This document shows positions 6,233-7,712 of a DNA stretch of 7,712 bases, piece by piece. The DNA comes from Pseudomonadota bacterium (GTDB taxonomy: Bacteria; Pseudomonadota; Alphaproteobacteria; UBA9655), in NCBI GenBank assembly GCA_021809225.1, contig JAKBAL010000091.1, positions 1-7,712 on the forward strand, read 5' to 3'. The notes beneath the pieces were generated by a model. The model saw only the letters and a list, made by a program, of their open reading frames with translations. It was not told the origin of the DNA and did no database searches. The translations under genes were made by a program, and so were the position numbers. Every line of letters starts with the position of its first letter. The stretch's first letter is position 1.

Positions 6233-6982
6233 TTACCGCTGAGACCCATTGATCACTTCCCAAAATTCGTCGAGCTTCAAGCTAACACCACCCACGAGCA
6301 GGCCATCCACATGGGGAAGGGCCAAAAGTTCAGCTGCGTTCTGACCATTGACTGAACCTCCATAAAGAGTCGGAATGAGAGCACTACCCGTTATACGCGA
6401 GGAAAGCTCATATTTGATCAGCCCCATCACCTCTTCAATTTCTTCAGGCTTGGGAATATGACCTGTACCTATTGCCCATAAAGGCTCATAAGCAATGAGA
6501 AGGTCGTGGGGTGTAAAACTGTCAGGTAAATCAGAAACAAGCTGATTTGATATAATCTGAAGGGCCTTTCCATTTTTTCTCTCCTCCACACTTTCTCCAA
6601 TGCAAAGAATCGGACGAAGCCCCATTTTAATAGCGGCCTCCATTTTTTTTCGAATGAGGGGGCTACTTTCATGATGATAACGCCTTCGTTCACTATGACC
6701 AACGATGACATATTTACAACCAATGTCAACGAGTTGCAAAAGACTCACATCTCCTGTGTAAGCACCACTCTTTTCAAAGTGACCGTCTTGGCCTCCAACT
6801 TCAATAGGAGAATCCTTAATAATTTCTATAACAGATGTCAGGTAGGGGTAAGGCGGGCATAAGATAATATGGGGAAGCGAACGGTTGGCCTTTTGGATTC
6901 GGTTTAAAAACCCAGTAGCCAATTTTTGGGCTTCCGCCTTCGTCCCATTCATTTTCCAATTGCCGATAATATATTGTTGCAT
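6233..6982 (-). CDS. tpiA: Triosephosphate isomerase
   Basis: Cytosolic triosephosphate isomerase interconverts dihydroxyacetone phosphate and glyceraldehyde 3-phosphate. At 249 residues it is a complete TIM barrel. Catalytic residues are all present: Asn8 and Lys10 (G-N-W-K-M-N-G), His96 (V-I-V-G-H-S-E-R-R) and Glu166 (A-Y-E-P-L-W-A-I-G-T-G). The mobile loop 6 is at 167-174, and the phosphate-binding Y-G-G-S-V-N (207-212) and V-G-G-V-S-L (230-235) follow. G-Q-D (64-66) and S-G-A-Y-T-G-D-V-S are the usual dimer-interface loop. The start ATG (6980-6982) has GAGGA (6987-6991 on +) only 4 nt upstream; the out-of-frame ATG 5 nt earlier is not the start. The gene is divergent from the partial membrane-protein gene at 7139. 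Confidence 0.97.
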   Translation of the reverse strand: MQQYIIGNWKMNGTKAEAQKLATGFLNRIQKANRSLPHIILCPPYPYLTSVIEIIKDSPIEVGGQDGHFEKSGAYTGDVSLLQLVDIGCKYVIVGHSERRRYHHESSPLIRKKMEAAIKMGLRPILCIGESVEERKNGKALQIISNQLVSDLPDSFTPHDLLIAYEPLWAIGTGHIPKPEEIEEVMGLIKYELSSRITGSALIPTLYGGSVNGQNAAELLALPHVDGLLVGGVSLKLDEFWEVINGSQR

Positions 6983-7019
6983 TGCATCCTCGCCATTTTT
7001 AACTGTTGGGGCATTTTTG

Positions 7020-7050
7020 CTTATAAGACGCCACCCTGTCCAGACTTCAA
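7020..7050 (-). promoter_or_regulatory. Candidate promoter for tpiA
   Basis: On the minus strand TTGAAG (7045-7050, 4 of 6 to TTGACA) is followed after 19 nt by TATAAG (7020-7025, 5 of 6 to TATAAT). The predicted leader is about 30 nt. The 19-nt spacer is longer than ideal, so this is tentative. Confidence 0.3.
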
Positions 7051-7105
7051 TGATATTTGTTAATGATATTTCATAAAAATTCTACCATTTTCTTATATTC
7101 TTATA
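7049..7105. repeat. Short direct repeats in the tpiA divergent spacer
   Basis: AATGATATTT occurs at 7049-7058 and 7062-7071 (period 13), and TTCTTATA occurs in tandem at 7090-7097 and 7098-7105. Both lie between the tpiA start and the gene at 7139, in very AT-rich DNA. They may be regulator half-sites or chance in biased sequence. Confidence 0.3.
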
Positions 7106-7138
7106 TAGACTATCAAAAAATTAATAGGGTTAATAAGG

Positions 7139-7712
7139 ATGGCTGAGCCTTCCCCACAAGACATACAGGAACACGTTTCACGAGCTCGACAGAATGCCTG
7201 GGCTCAAACAGCATCCCAACAACAACCCTTTCACCCTACAGGAGGAAGTTATGCGTCACCCCCTCTTCCAACCCTCCCTATTCAACAAGACCGCATAAAA
7301 ACAAAAGAACTTACAGTGAATATGAGTAACTTTTCTTTAATTGCAATTTCTTTCAGCTTAATGTTTTTGGGAGCCCTTACCTTTTTAAGCGGATTTTTGC
7401 TCGGAATATGGTTTGCAGGACCTTCAACACCTTCTGTCGTGATGAGCTCTGGTGAGGGGTTTACTTTAGGGTTTTTACCTTCCCAACAATCCCAGCCCTT
7501 TCAACAAAATGAACACCTTCCTTCTCAAGGAAACACCACGTCTCACAATCTTGCGGAACAAGCAAGAAAGGCAATACCATCCGCCATTTCAACTGCAACC
7601 ATTCCTAACCTACCTTCCTTTTTAGCTCCTTTTGTTACCTCAGCCCAATCTGCTATAGGGCAGCAATCGGGATATAAGACCCAACAACAATTAAACCATC
7701 AGAAAGAGCAAG
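7139..7712 (+). CDS. Single-pass membrane protein, N-terminal part (3' end outside window)
   Basis: An open frame of 191 codons runs to the window edge without a stop. ATG 7139 has AGGG (7126-7129) 9 nt upstream. The product has a polar, Gln/Pro-rich N-terminus (1-62), one strong transmembrane segment (about 66-93, rich in Phe, Leu and Gly, ending I-W-F-A-G-P), then a Gln/Ser/Pro-rich extended region (about 94-191). There is no signal peptide, so the predicted topology is N-in with a periplasmic C-terminal part. This architecture (short cytosolic tail, one helix, disordered linker) is typical of FtsN/DedD-like SPOR proteins and of some TolA/TonB-type proteins. The defining C-terminal domain, if any, lies outside the window, so no function can be assigned. 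Confidence 0.7.
   Translation, partial: MAEPSPQDIQEHVSRARQNAWAQTASQQQPFHPTGGSYASPPLPTLPIQQDRIKTKELTVNMSNFSLIAISFSLMFLGALTFLSGFLLGIWFAGPSTPSVVMSSGEGFTLGFLPSQQSQPFQQNEHLPSQGNTTSHNLAEQARKAIPSAISTATIPNLPSFLAPFVTSAQSAIGQQSGYKTQQQLNHQKEQ

Noticed and set aside
1..7712. CRISPR array, transposase, phage, toxin-antitoxin or defence system
   Set aside because: No regularly spaced repeats, terminal repeats or matching protein motifs were seen; the genes are mostly housekeeping.

Overview
The window looks like ordinary chromosomal DNA of a low-to-moderate GC alphaproteobacterium. The run gpmI - envC-like amidase activator - ctpA (S41 protease) is a familiar alphaproteobacterial arrangement. The AT-rich spacers and compact genes would fit a host-associated lineage of the Rickettsiales/Holosporales type. 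That taxonomic placement is inference from gene order and composition, not from a marker gene.

Layout. Positions 1-2622 (+) form a tight operon: the 3' end of gpmI (glycolysis), an envC-type degenerate LytM/M23 factor overlapping it by ATGA, and ctpA 14 nt later. A GC-rich stem-loop follows at 2628-2664, then about 200 nt with no gene. An alanine dehydrogenase gene (ald, 2869-3996, -) is divergent from a DUF21/CBS/CorC_HlyC membrane protein gene (4134-5438, +), and each has a plausible promoter in the shared spacer. The membrane-protein gene runs 77 nt into the 3' end of a convergent bolA gene (5362-5652, -). Two perfect tandem stem-loops (5673-5700 and 5709-5734) separate bolA from a small secreted cysteine-rich protein gene (5743-6051, -). 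A palindrome next to a -10-like hexamer lies upstream of that small gene. tpiA (6233-6982, -) follows. Divergent from it, a gene for a single-pass membrane protein begins at 7139 and runs off the window end.

How the genes relate. gpmI and tpiA are glycolytic and ald links alanine to pyruvate, so central carbon metabolism recurs, but these genes are not in one transcription unit. EnvC and CtpA both act in the periplasm on the cell wall or envelope proteins. The DUF21/CBS protein is probably involved in divalent cation (Mg2+/Co2+) homeostasis, and BolA in Fe-S or iron-related regulation.

The least ordinary item is the 102-residue cysteine-rich protein. It has a signal peptide and 16 cysteines in about 73 mature residues, arranged as a CC-x5-C repeat, and it has its own candidate operator. 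I see no CRISPR array, tRNA, rRNA, insertion sequence or phage gene. I do not see a clear multi-gene novel system here.
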